Assembly (NCBI GenBank): GCA_018806915.1
Contig: JAGKQI010000081.1
Coordinates: forward strand, 682,001-746,000
Reading direction: 5' to 3'
Length of the DNA: 64,000 bases
From: Phytophthora colocasiae
Lineage: Eukaryota; Oomycota; Peronosporomycetes; Peronosporales; Peronosporaceae
A model generated the notes under the pieces. It did not search any database. It saw only the letters and a list, made by a program, of their open reading frames with translations, and was not told the DNA's origin. Made by a program: the position numbers and the translations under genes. Within the stretch, counting starts at the first letter, position 1. The number at the start of each line of letters is the position of its first letter. Positions 1 through 9,000 of this stretch are shown piece after piece.

Positions 1-2
1 AG

Positions 3-428
3 GTAGTGTGTGGCTGGCTATTAGTTAATGATAATGTCGATTCCGCTGACAGTTGCTGTATTGTTGGCGGATGTACTGAGCAAGGAGATGTCCAAGGAGC
101 AAGCCAAGAAACCAGCGCGACAAGCCCCGAGAACAATACATCAAAGAGAAGATTCACTGTACTGCTCATCGTCTCGGCTACAGTTGTAGCATTAGGTGTT
201 GTCACCGTCAAGTCCCTCTGAACGCTGATGGTCTGCCAAGACTTGTGGAGCAAGTGTCTATCAATCACAGAGGCAAACCTGAACTCAAATGCAGCGAACA
301 TCTCGTACAAGTACGCGACGGATAAGGTGTATGTGCAGGTGCACCACCTTGGGAGTGAGATCACGTACAATGGCTCCTACTACACTGCCATCATGCTGTT
401 CGACGGCAAGATCTTCAACGTCACATAG
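3..428 (+). pseudogene. Partial single-pass membrane protein, interrupted by an in-frame TGA
   Basis: The reading frame is already open at the left edge and runs to a TAG at 426-428, broken once by TGA at 219-221. Before the stop the protein is polar (Ser, Thr, Glu), then has a Lys-Arg-Arg stop and a hydrophobic stretch (FTVLLIVSATVVALGVVTV). After the stop, in the same frame, come about 66 residues with two Cys and three N-glycosylation sequons (NIS, NGS, NVT). Together this would be a type II membrane protein with a short glycosylated outer domain. I do not recognise the family. The 5' part lies outside the window. The TGA could be a nonsense mutation, or 6-221 could simply be a gene ending in a short tail with the rest non-coding. 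Confidence 0.35.
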
Positions 429-912
429 TTTATGGAGGCAGAAATGCCTATGGCATTTGACGTGGAACGTTCCCACGAGAGGAATCTTACGCATACATGT
501 ATAACAGACACAAGGAAAGGTTTTAGCAACGGTTTGAGGAGAAAGGAATCGATAGCTGCGTCTTTGCTTTATTCGCACTCAGTCTCGACGATACTCAAAG
601 GTCATAGAGAAGTACCAACCCACTGCGCGTTGAAAACGGTCTGCTCAGACGCACGAGGCTCCACGGGAACGTTGGTCAGCTGATATGGAGCATCATTTCC
701 CTTTTGAAGCCGTTCCTTTTCTTGGAAAGCGAGTAATTCATCGGGGTGGACGTTTTTTCATGTGTGGAGCGACAATGCTCCCTTTCGAATAGACAGCTCA
801 ATCTCGCAACTTAAGCAGTAGAAGCACCTAGCATGGTCACACGTGAGTTGATCTATTGGGACACTGGCGGGCTCGTCGTGAGCGATACACACAATAAACT
901 GGCAGTTTGCTT
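429..912. other. No gene seen
   Basis: Short open frames here have no recognisable motif and look random. I see no RNA gene or strong repeat. Confidence 0.4.
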
Positions 913-1289
913 TTACTGGCTGTGATCTTTTTGGTACGGAAAATGCTCTCCCTGCAGGTCAATATTGATCGCATCGACCGCTTCAATGCGAACCTCCATC
1001 TTGTACCAATTTTGGTTGTTCCCCGTTGTGTTCGAACTCGACTTTCTCTCGGAGGTGACGTGTGTTCTTGGTTTTGCCGTAGTGATCACATTGGAAATCA
1101 CGTTGTCGAATTTCATGTGCCTTGTTTTTCTTGTTATGGGTCTTGGTCACGTCAATATCTTGGCGCATTCCATCTGTGAAGGGCAGTCTCTGCCTCTTCA
1201 TAAGACTCAAAGACTTGTTCCGGAGGTGGCGGAATGAGGTAGCTCGAGGTTGCTGCTGCAGGTGGTGCCGATGCTGGTGTTGAAGCCAT
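913..1289 (-). pseudogene. Mutator-like transposase fragment with FAR1-type DNA-binding region
   Basis: The minus strand opens with an Ala/Pro-rich N-terminus beginning MASTPASAPPA and the segment EQVFESYEEAETALHRW, a start I associate with oomycete Mutator-like (MULE) transposases. Reading then passes through two other frames: one with CDHYGKTKNTRHLRE, one with KMEVRIEAVDAINIDLQGEH. That order (YEEAE...W, C-x-H..., W/K-x-VEV, H) is that of a FAR1-like DNA-binding domain. At least two frameshifts separate the parts, and nothing of the DDE core follows. Just upstream (1420-1446) the 12-base ACCTCGAGCTCC occurs twice. It is a dead fragment; family assignment is from motif order only. Confidence 0.5.
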
Positions 1290-1466
1290 AATTGAAGAAT
1301 GAATGGACTCAAAAAGAGCAAAACTCACAGGCAAATGTAGGCACACCATCTCATTTGCGATAAAATAAAATTTTGTGTTTACTATTTTTATTTTGGTCGA
1401 CACATATGATTTTTTGGTACCTCGAGCTCCGTAACCTCGAGCTCCATAGATTTTCCCGTCCATCAT

Positions 1467-1857
1467 AGCTTTACGCTACTCGGTGGTGTCAGATGTTGGA
1501 TATTCGTTGGTACGAAATTGATCTGAATTTCAACTATAAACCAGCCCTTATTGACGTTTTGGAGAATTTGACGAAGCCAGGCCATTGTGCTGCACATGCA
1601 TGTGCCCGTGGCGGTCTACATATCTTTTCTAGGATCGGTTGAACCGACTAAATGTACTGAGCATTGTACACTTAGGGCCTCCTGGTGGTCCACTGGTCAA
1701 CGGACCACAAAGCTACGCACTTGGCAGACGTTCGACTCCCTCCGGGGACTTCCTCTCCAGATGAACAGAAATGATTAGCATTCAATATCCCATACAAACA
1801 CAATCACAATCAAACCTTCAATAGCCAAGCCAAGCAGTAGCAACCAGAAATAACCAG
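1467..1857. other. Non-coding stretch with a possible tRNA-derived SINE scrap
   Basis: About 1679-1757 there is a tRNA-like order: a D-arm-like hairpin (GGTCC...GGACC) followed by GTTCGACTCC, which fits a pol III B box. The acceptor and T stems do not pair, so this is at best an old SINE head. 1632-1650 carries GGATCGGTTGAACCGACTA, which recurs exactly at 31796-31814. Confidence 0.25.
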
Positions 1858-1875
1858 TTAACCCCTCCAAACCGG
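1858..1875 (+). repeat. Probable left end of a piggyBac-type element (TTAA plus 14-base terminal repeat)
   Basis: TTAA (1858-1861) is followed by CCCCTCCAAACCGG. The inverted counterpart, CCGGTCTGGAGGGG then TTAA, lies at 22357-22374: 17 of 18 positions match. TTAA is the piggyBac target site, and a piggyBac transposase lies between the two ends. Confidence 0.5.
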
Positions 1876-1895
1876 ATGTAGCATAATGCTACATA

Positions 1896-1941
1896 GTCAA
1901 ATCTCTTAAGCTGAATATATTCAGCTTAAGAGATTTTTGAC
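1896..1941. repeat. Long palindrome
   Basis: 1899-1936 is a perfect 38-base palindrome with its centre between 1917 and 1918 (core CTGAATATATTCAG). With two unpaired T residues the pairing extends to GTCAA/TTGAC at 1896-1941. It lies just inside the proposed piggyBac left end, and a smaller near-palindrome (TGTAGCATAATGCTACA, 1877-1893) precedes it. Subterminal hairpins are common in DNA transposons. Confidence 0.7.
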
Positions 1942-2105
1942 TTGATTTTTGTATGGGTGTCCTTTCCCCCGAACACGGGGTTTACAAACATCAAGTGCAA
2001 AAGTTGTTTCGTTTCTGTACACGTATTTTTATGTCCAGGCGAATATAGATGCAAGTTTGTCGAAAATCAAAAAAATAACATTTAGCAGGTACTTTGGGAT
2101 GCTGC

Positions 2106-2787
2106 TGTGGTGAAGCGCGAATAAGAAATCCGAGAAAAGGCAACGTCAGGCCCTAAGAGAGTCGGATCAAGCGACAGGGGCCTCTGGCGAAGCAAGATGT
2201 CAGTTGATGACCCCAGATTGCGCGAACGATGGCTGACGAATGGATCCAGATCGATGTTCGTCTGGATCTCGCCAGCGATGAATGGATGGCGTCTTGGTCA
2301 AGTGAGACTAAGTGATTGGAGAACCCGTCGTGCGGTCCCGCGTGGCGGCTCAGGGTCGGAGGAGAAAAGGGCGCCTTGCCTGAGGTCGCATGAGAAGGAG
2401 ATCAAGGCGGCAGAGGGTCGGGATCGGTGTGATCTATGGTGGGCCGGTGACAACATAACCGTGAGATGCCGCCGAGGGGACCTGATGGCAGTGTTAGTCG
2501 CGTGGGGAGTGGTGATCAAGTCTGGGAAGCTCAAGACCTGGAATGTCGACGACGCAGGCACGCGAGATCAAGTATGAAGGCTGCTGATCGGGATCATTGT
2601 TCAAGACGGTGGACCAAGATCGATGACCGAGATGGTTGATCGAGATCGGCTGATCGCCAGATCGACTGATCAGCTGATCGCCAGATCGACAGATCGGCTG
2701 ATCGGCTGATCGCCAGATCGCCTGATCGCCAGATCGCCAGATCGCCAGATCGGCTGATCGCCAGATCGGCAGATCAAGATCGCGATC
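2106..2787 (+). repeat. 5' LTR of Gypsy-1
   Basis: It matches 14516-15133 at an offset of 12410 from TGTGGTGAAGCG onward. The last 140 bases are a degenerate tandem tract of GATCGCCA/GATCGGCT units, longer here than in the 3' copy (682 against 618 bases in all). The right border is set where the copies diverge, so it may be off by a few bases. Confidence 0.8.
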
Positions 2788-3471
2788 AGGGGTTAGGTGA
2801 GATCAAGATCGAAGATCGGAAGGGCAGCTGTGTAGCCGGATGTCAGGTAATCGTAGGATAGCAGATGAGGATGGGGCTAGTAGACATAGGAATAACCATA
2901 AACAGAATCGAATTTGCTCTGGACATCACAAGTGCCTTCGTTCAAGACCGGAACTGGAAATTACATTGGCCCCCCGGCATCAAGAAGGTAAGGAGAAGAG
3001 ATCTAGCATAGAGGTTAATTCTGGATAATACATTGGCCAGTTTTACCCTATCTAGTGATCTATCCTTTACGTGTGAACTACGGATCGGAAGGAATTGGCT
3101 GCTTGGCCTGACGATCTCGTCGACTCTCAACCCATCAAGACACCCGCTATAGGAAGCGGCAAGCATCGTAAAGGAAGGGATCAGATCCCCAACATTGGAC
3201 CTTTGGAAGACCTGGATCGAAGACCAGGCGACCGGATCAAGGCTCGAGAACTCGCCTGTGACCCGGATCAACCCCATCGAGGTAGAGTGAAGTATTCCCA
3301 CGCTATCTCACACCCCCTACGTCACCCAAGACATTCTTCTCGTCCCAAGACATCTTCAGAAGTCACCTGGAAGAGCGTAACCCGCCTACCGACGGGTACA
3401 CAAGGTGAACACTACACGCAGCAAGATCACGGATCATCGGGGACCCTCCGTTAGTCGGTGTCTGGGCGCAA
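2788..3471 (+). other. Gypsy-1 untranslated leader
   Basis: It lies between the 5' LTR and the first long ORF. No conserved ORF is seen. A primer-binding site should start near 2788, but I could not match one to a known tRNA. Confidence 0.5.
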
Positions 3472-4575
3472 GTGGCGATCGCGATCGGCCTCAACCAGAT
3501 TTTGGCCAGATCCGCTCCACCACAATGGTGCGCGTGCCCGGATCTTCTGGTGACTTCGGATATCACCGTGAGTCCCAAGAAGATGTCAAGATTAAGGAAG
3601 AACAAGGGAAGAAGTGCCTACAGATATGTTGGATCGCCGGAGGCCCCGCTGAAAACGGAAAGATCCACAGATCAGCAGAGTTCTGGGAGGATCTCTACTG
3701 ACAGGCACGAGGCAGACCTGGATCGCAATCCAGATCTTGAAGAAAAACCTCGAATTCCTCCCAAGGCCCCTTCGAGGGCCACCGCGGATCTCGATGAGAA
3801 TCGAGATCCGCACACGAGCGATAAGGAATCAGCAAAGCTGAAACCTAATCTGCTCACCAAGTCCACTGTTGCCTCAAGATCGACCAAGAAAAAGAAGATC
3901 AAGAGCACCCGGACGAAATTGAAAGCTCCAGACTCAGAGCCAGAAGACATGATCAGCCCGGGATCGACGATTACCAAGGACGCGATCGAGCAGGCCTATT
4001 ACAGGAAGATGCTAAGCGAGACCTTGCTTAACGACCCCGTTCTTACGATCATACAAGTCCGCCAGATCGGTCACCTCACCGGCCCAGTGTCGAAACCCCG
4101 GACTAGCTCGGACCGCCTGAACGCGGTGAAGATTCTACTTGATCTGCTCCAAGAGGCTGGTTTAGTGGCTGGAGAATTCGACCCAAACTCTCTATTTGAC
4201 CTGGAACTGGAAGCGATTCAGTATGCAACCCATGACCTATTCAACTCTCTCAAAGTCTTGGTCGGCGAACGCCCACTGACGCCCGATCTAGGTTATCAGA
4301 CTGGATCGTCATGCTACGCGTCAGCGACCTCGGAACCAGATTCCGACAGCCCGAGAAGGCTGCAACGCATGTCGTTAGGCCCCTCCGGTGCCAAATTTGT
4401 GAAATCGCGTATGAAGAAACAAGATACACGATCGATGGCCACGAAACTGGAGGCTAAGACACCTGATCAGCAAGAAAATCGCCGGACCCGGACAGACCAG
4501 ACCGCGCCGACGACTAATTCCACGGGATCGAGCAACAAGCTGGACGACTACTTTCAAATGGCGATCGTTTCTTAA
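3472..4575 (+). CDS. Gypsy-1 unassigned ORF upstream of gag
   Basis: 367 codons, uninterrupted, in the place where many elements begin gag. The N-terminal 170 residues are Ser/Lys/Arg/Asp-rich and probably disordered. Residues about 170-280 look folded and helical, with a Leu-rich segment around KILLDLLQEAGLVAGEFDP. The C-terminus is again Ser/Lys-rich. There is no zinc knuckle and no match to a family I know. It ends 44 bases before the gag ORF, in the same orientation and with the same GATC-rich composition, so it belongs to the element. It may be an N-terminal gag-like or matrix-like protein. The start at 3472 is the first ATG of the frame; a later Met is possible. Confidence 0.55.
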   Translation: MAIAIGLNQILARSAPPQWCACPDLLVTSDITVSPKKMSRLRKNKGRSAYRYVGSPEAPLKTERSTDQQSSGRISTDRHEADLDRNPDLEEKPRIPPKAPSRATADLDENRDPHTSDKESAKLKPNLLTKSTVASRSTKKKKIKSTRTKLKAPDSEPEDMISPGSTITKDAIEQAYYRKMLSETLLNDPVLTIIQVRQIGHLTGPVSKPRTSSDRLNAVKILLDLLQEAGLVAGEFDPNSLFDLELEAIQYATHDLFNSLKVLVGERPLTPDLGYQTGSSCYASATSEPDSDSPRRLQRMSLGPSGAKFVKSRMKKQDTRSMATKLEAKTPDQQENRRTRTDQTAPTTNSTGSSNKLDDYFQMAIVS

Positions 4576-4619
4576 AAGAACGGAATCTCGCGACACCCCG
4601 ATCGCCGATCAAAGGGGAG

Positions 4620-5849
4620 TTGGATGTTGAAATGGAGTCCGTTACGGCCTCGGATCCGGATGCATGGGAATACGATCCGGACGATATGGGCATACCAAGT
4701 TCCGGTGGACAGATGTCGAGCCGAGCAGCGATCGCATCCGCGGCGATCGGTCAAGGAGGATCGTCGATGATCCAGCGGGTCCGGATCTCAGCAATCTCAG
4801 ATCTGAAAGATTTTGCGGGTAAAGATCTGGACGAAGATCGCGCTCGGGCCTGGATCAGTAAGGTCAAGTCAGCGTTCCAGCGTGATCAGGCTACGGAAGA
4901 AGAAAAATGCCTCACGTTTGCAGATCTGATGGTGGGACCGGCAAAGAACTGGTACAGGCAGCTCAGTCGAACGACGAAAACCAAGTGGGCGGATCTGCTG
5001 GACAGTTTCCAGACCCAGTATTGTGGGTTGGGTATGTCGGTCGCGTGGCAATACTATCACGCTCGCAAGCGATCGGAAGAAACTCCCCTTGATTACCTCT
5101 ACCGGCTCAACGTGGCGGCTTTACGTGCTAGACTGAAGATCAAGGATGGGAGCCCTAAGGCCCGCCGGGAACATGTAGACCACTACATCGAGACATTGGG
5201 AGATCCGGAGTTAGCTGATCGGCTGACCCTACTCCGACTGAGCGACGTCGATGAACTGGAGGAGGTACTTCGTGCCCGGGAACGGGCGAAAAGCGAACAA
5301 CGTAAATCTGCGTTCGGATCGAAGTACAGACAAAAGGCACCGGCCAGTGCCTCCTGGCGGGCACCCACCCGAGCGGTGGTACGGGCGATCCAAGCCCAAG
5401 ATCCGAGCTCGGAATCAGAGGAAGTATCCGGATCGGACGGATCCGATTCTGAAGGCGATCTCCGGAGGATATATCTTGCCGCGTCGGAAGACAAGCAGAT
5501 CGGCACTGGGGGCGTTCCCCACCAACAGGATCAGTCGCGATCGCAGGTGAACGCGCAAGATCGAGGCCGGATCGCGGATCGCAGGGGTACGTCAGACCAC
5601 GATCGAGGTCGCTGTTCACACTGTGGATCGCGGAAGCATACGGATCTGGACTGCTGGAGACGTCTAACTTGTGAAAAGTGCGGGAAGAGGGGTCACCCAA
5701 CGGATCGCTGTCTGTATACCTGCCGTGGTTGTGGGGAGATCCATGAAGCTGGAGAATGCCCCATGGAAGAATTCTACAACCAGATCCGCAAGTGGTACGA
5801 CCCGACCCGACATGCCGGATTGTTCCCGAGAAGGTGGAGAAGATGTTAA
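4620..5849 (+). CDS. gag: Gypsy-1 Gag with three CCHC-type knuckles
   Basis: 409 codons. Residues about 60-220 look like a retrotransposon capsid domain (ARAWISKVKSAF, KNWYRQL, DLLDSFQTQYCG, TPLDYLYRLN). After an acidic Ser/Asp linker come three Cys/His boxes near residues 331 (CSHCGSRKHTDLDC), 350 (CEKCGKRGHPTDRC) and 369 (CRGCGEIHEAGEC). The first two are C-x2-C-x4-H-x4-C; the third has one residue less before the His. Such knuckles bind element RNA during particle assembly. The ORF is intact, unlike pol. The start is taken at 4620; if that is not ATG-led, the next Met gives nearly the same protein. Confidence 0.85.
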   Translation: MDVEMESVTASDPDAWEYDPDDMGIPSSGGQMSSRAAIASAAIGQGGSSMIQRVRISAISDLKDFAGKDLDEDRARAWISKVKSAFQRDQATEEEKCLTFADLMVGPAKNWYRQLSRTTKTKWADLLDSFQTQYCGLGMSVAWQYYHARKRSEETPLDYLYRLNVAALRARLKIKDGSPKARREHVDHYIETLGDPELADRLTLLRLSDVDELEEVLRARERAKSEQRKSAFGSKYRQKAPASASWRAPTRAVVRAIQAQDPSSESEEVSGSDGSDSEGDLRRIYLAASEDKQIGTGGVPHQQDQSRSQVNAQDRGRIADRRGTSDHDRGRCSHCGSRKHTDLDCWRRLTCEKCGKRGHPTDRCLYTCRGCGEIHEAGECPMEEFYNQIRKWYDPTRHAGLFPRRWRRC

Positions 5850-6046
5850 ACTAGGACGCTCGCCGGTTTGGAAACCGGTACGAGCCGAGCGTTCTGAGTA
5901 CTGCATCTATGCATATGTGAACAAGAAATCGAGAGATCAAGATAGGAGAATTCAGATCTGCGCGGTAATACATGTAAGTTGCATTCGTATACTGCTAAGA
6001 TCGCGAGTCTTCCCGGATCGATGAGTTCTCGCGATCTGGTGCGGAA

Positions 6047-9000
6047 GTGGCTCTGGATCTCAAGGAAGGAGAGTCCAGGGGGTATTGGAAATACCACGCA
6101 CCCGGAAAATGGTTCCGCCAAGCCAAGATCTCAGGCAAGATCAATCACGAAAGAGCGATCTTGCTCCTGGACACTGGCGCCGAGGTATCCATCTTGGATA
6201 CCGCCTTTGCTCGTAAGGTTGGGTGCCACTTTGACACTAGTCAGAGACAGGAGTGTGTTGGGATCGGTGATAATGTGTACACCACCGAGGGAAGAACGAG
6301 GATCAAGATCACGCTTGCGGGATACTTGGTCTACTTTTCGATATTTGGATCGAGGGATCTATCCGGGCAAGATGCGATCCTGGGTATGGATTTCATGATC
6401 CCGGCTGGAGTCCGGATGGATCTGGCGAAGGGATCGATGTGCTTACCTAATGAAGTGGGGATCCCACTTAGTGGTCGCAAGAGATTATACGGGAGAAGGT
6501 AAGATCGGTAAAATTGGAGGAAGATCTACATATCCCAGTTGGGGGATCTGAAGAGATCGCATCGAGAGTGAAATTATCGGCGACAGAAAAATTGTGGGTG
6601 ACCAGAGGCGACCAATGGGTACCTACAGTGGTGAATGGACCCGGCCGAACTCGGTACTTAGTGATCACGAATTTGAGCGAGAAGATTTTACGACTGGATC
6701 ACAGATTACATGTTGGAATGGTACTTGATCAGGAAAAAGTGCCTCGATTCCCCGGGTTTGTGTCGATCGGATCCCGACGTTACATGGAGTGGCAGAATCT
6801 AGCTCTAGAAGCGACTGTGGACGCAAGACCAGAACCTCAGGAATCCGTGGAGATCCCCTTACCGTCGGTCGAACGGCCGACCTACGTTACGCCGCGATCC
6901 ATACTCCGCCGAGGTGGGGCAACCAGGACCGACCCTGATCCTGCACCAATATCGACACCGGAACCGCGATCACCAACCGATACAGCCGAAGTCAAGGTCG
7001 CATTCATCGATCCCCAACCGGATCCCATGGATACCCCACCGATCACGATCAGTTCCGACAAGACCCCGAGTGGCGAAGCTGGGGGCGGTGAGACTGAGAC
7101 GAATGAGAGCTTGCCAGATCAGGCCCCAGATCGGACAGATCGGACATGCGAAGAAGAGATCGAGGAAAAACAGAAAACCAGATTTTCAAATCGAGATCAA
7201 ACATGAATCCGACGCCGATGCCGTCCCCAGGGTTAAAAGACACCCCGATCTTGACAGCCAAGGACGATAGGCTGCGTGATCAATCAACGGATGAACCGGA
7301 TCCGACATCTCCTGAAGGGATCGAGAACGCTGATCAGACCCACTTACACGAAAGTGGTGATTTTTCGACCGAAGATCTAGCCGATAATCTCGCAGTAGTA
7401 CCAGAGATCCAGATCTCCACCACCGAAGAAGTCAGGATTGAAGATCTGCAAGTAGGGAATCCGGGATCAGCTACCCCGGAGAGATCGAGAAACTTCGACA
7501 GATTATTTGGAAGAAGCGACATCTTCTGATCGGAAAGGGAAACGCACTTCCTCCAGCGGCCAAGGGTGTTATATGCGATATCGACGTGGGTGATGCAAAG
7601 CCGATCGCACAACGAGTCCGAAAGGTGGCGCCACAGTTCCGCGAGAAAGTATCGGATCTCATCAAAGGACTCCTAGCTGCCAAGATCATCCGGCCATCGA
7701 CCTCGCCATGGGCATCGCCGATCGTGGTGATCATCAAGAAGAACGGTGTAGACATCCGACTATGTATCGATTATCGGCTGGTGAACGGTCTCACGAGGCT
7801 GATGATCTACTCAATGCCTCTGATCAATGACCTGTTAGAAGATCTTGACAAGGTTCTGTGGTACTGTTCATTAGACATGGCGAGTGGGTTCTGGGTCGTA
7901 TCAATGACCGATCGAGCTCGCGCGATCTCAGCTTTCATCACCCCGTTCGGCCTCTTCGAGTGGAATCGCATGCCGTTCGGGCTGAAGAACGCCCCTCAGA
8001 TCTATCAACGTCTTGTGGACAACGCCCTATATGGATTTTTGAAGATCTCCCAGTCAGGGAATACGAAAGACTCTACAGATGTGTTTGAATCAGGGGTCCC
8101 GAAAGATCCTGGTCGCCCGTCGGTTCTAGGACGGAGATCCTACATCGACGATATCTTGATCACGGCTGGAACATGGGATCAAATGTAGGATCGGGTGGAA
8201 GACCTATTGGAGGCTTGTGATAAGTGGAATCTCTCGATCAGTGTGGCGAAGAGCTTCTGGGGCATGGATAAGGTGATATATCTCGGACACAAAGTGTCGA
8301 TCGACGGATTGGAGGCAAACCCGAAAGACCTGAAGTCTCTGACGGATCTGCCATTCCCTGGGTCGCTCCGATCCATGCAATCGTTCCTGGGAAGTTTGAA
8401 TTACTATAGTCGGTTCATCGAGGATTATGCGATCTATGCATCGGTCCTATATGAACTACGTGAAGTGGAGTTCGCAGAACTGAAGAAGCGACCAGATCTT
8501 CGAAAGATCATGGATAGCATGGACCTGATCACTCAAGATCCCGTCGCGCTTAAGTCGGATCGGGATAGATCGCTAGATATCCCGACTCAAAGAAGCGATA
8601 GTACAACGGATCCTGACTTGGGGGCGATGTCTTCACCCTGTTCAAGCGAGATCGGAACCAACCTGGGCCTAAAGACTGGTGACGAGAGGTGGGGTAGGGC
8701 ATACAGGGCGTTTACAGCCTTGAAGACCAAGATCGCGTCGACCCCGATCCTTCGCCACTTCGACACGACGAAGTTACCCGTGGTGATCGTGTACGCTAGT
8801 GACTGGGCGATTTCCGCCGCACTAATGCAGGAACACGACCAGATCTACCACCCGGTCGCGTTTGCCAGCCGAACCTTGAAGACCAACGAGCTGAATTATA
8901 ATGTTGCCGAAAAGGAGGTGTTAGCTCTACTTCGGATCTTGGATCTACACTACACCTTGTTGGTGGGACGTCGGATCAAGGTCCTAACCCGACACTCGAC

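Noticed and set aside
1679..1757. Complete tRNA gene
   Set aside because: Only a D-arm-like hairpin and a B-box-like word fit; acceptor and T stems do not pair.
2197..2577. 126-codon frame present identically in both LTRs (also 14607-14987)
   Set aside because: Both LTR copies are nearly identical, so the identity says nothing about coding; no motif.
2650..2787. CRISPR-like array from the regular GATCGCCA units
   Set aside because: Units are short, contiguous and without unique spacers, and they lie in an LTR of a eukaryotic element.
5155..5700. 181-codon minus-strand frame in Gypsy-1 gag
   Set aside because: Shadow of the gag frame with its zinc knuckles.
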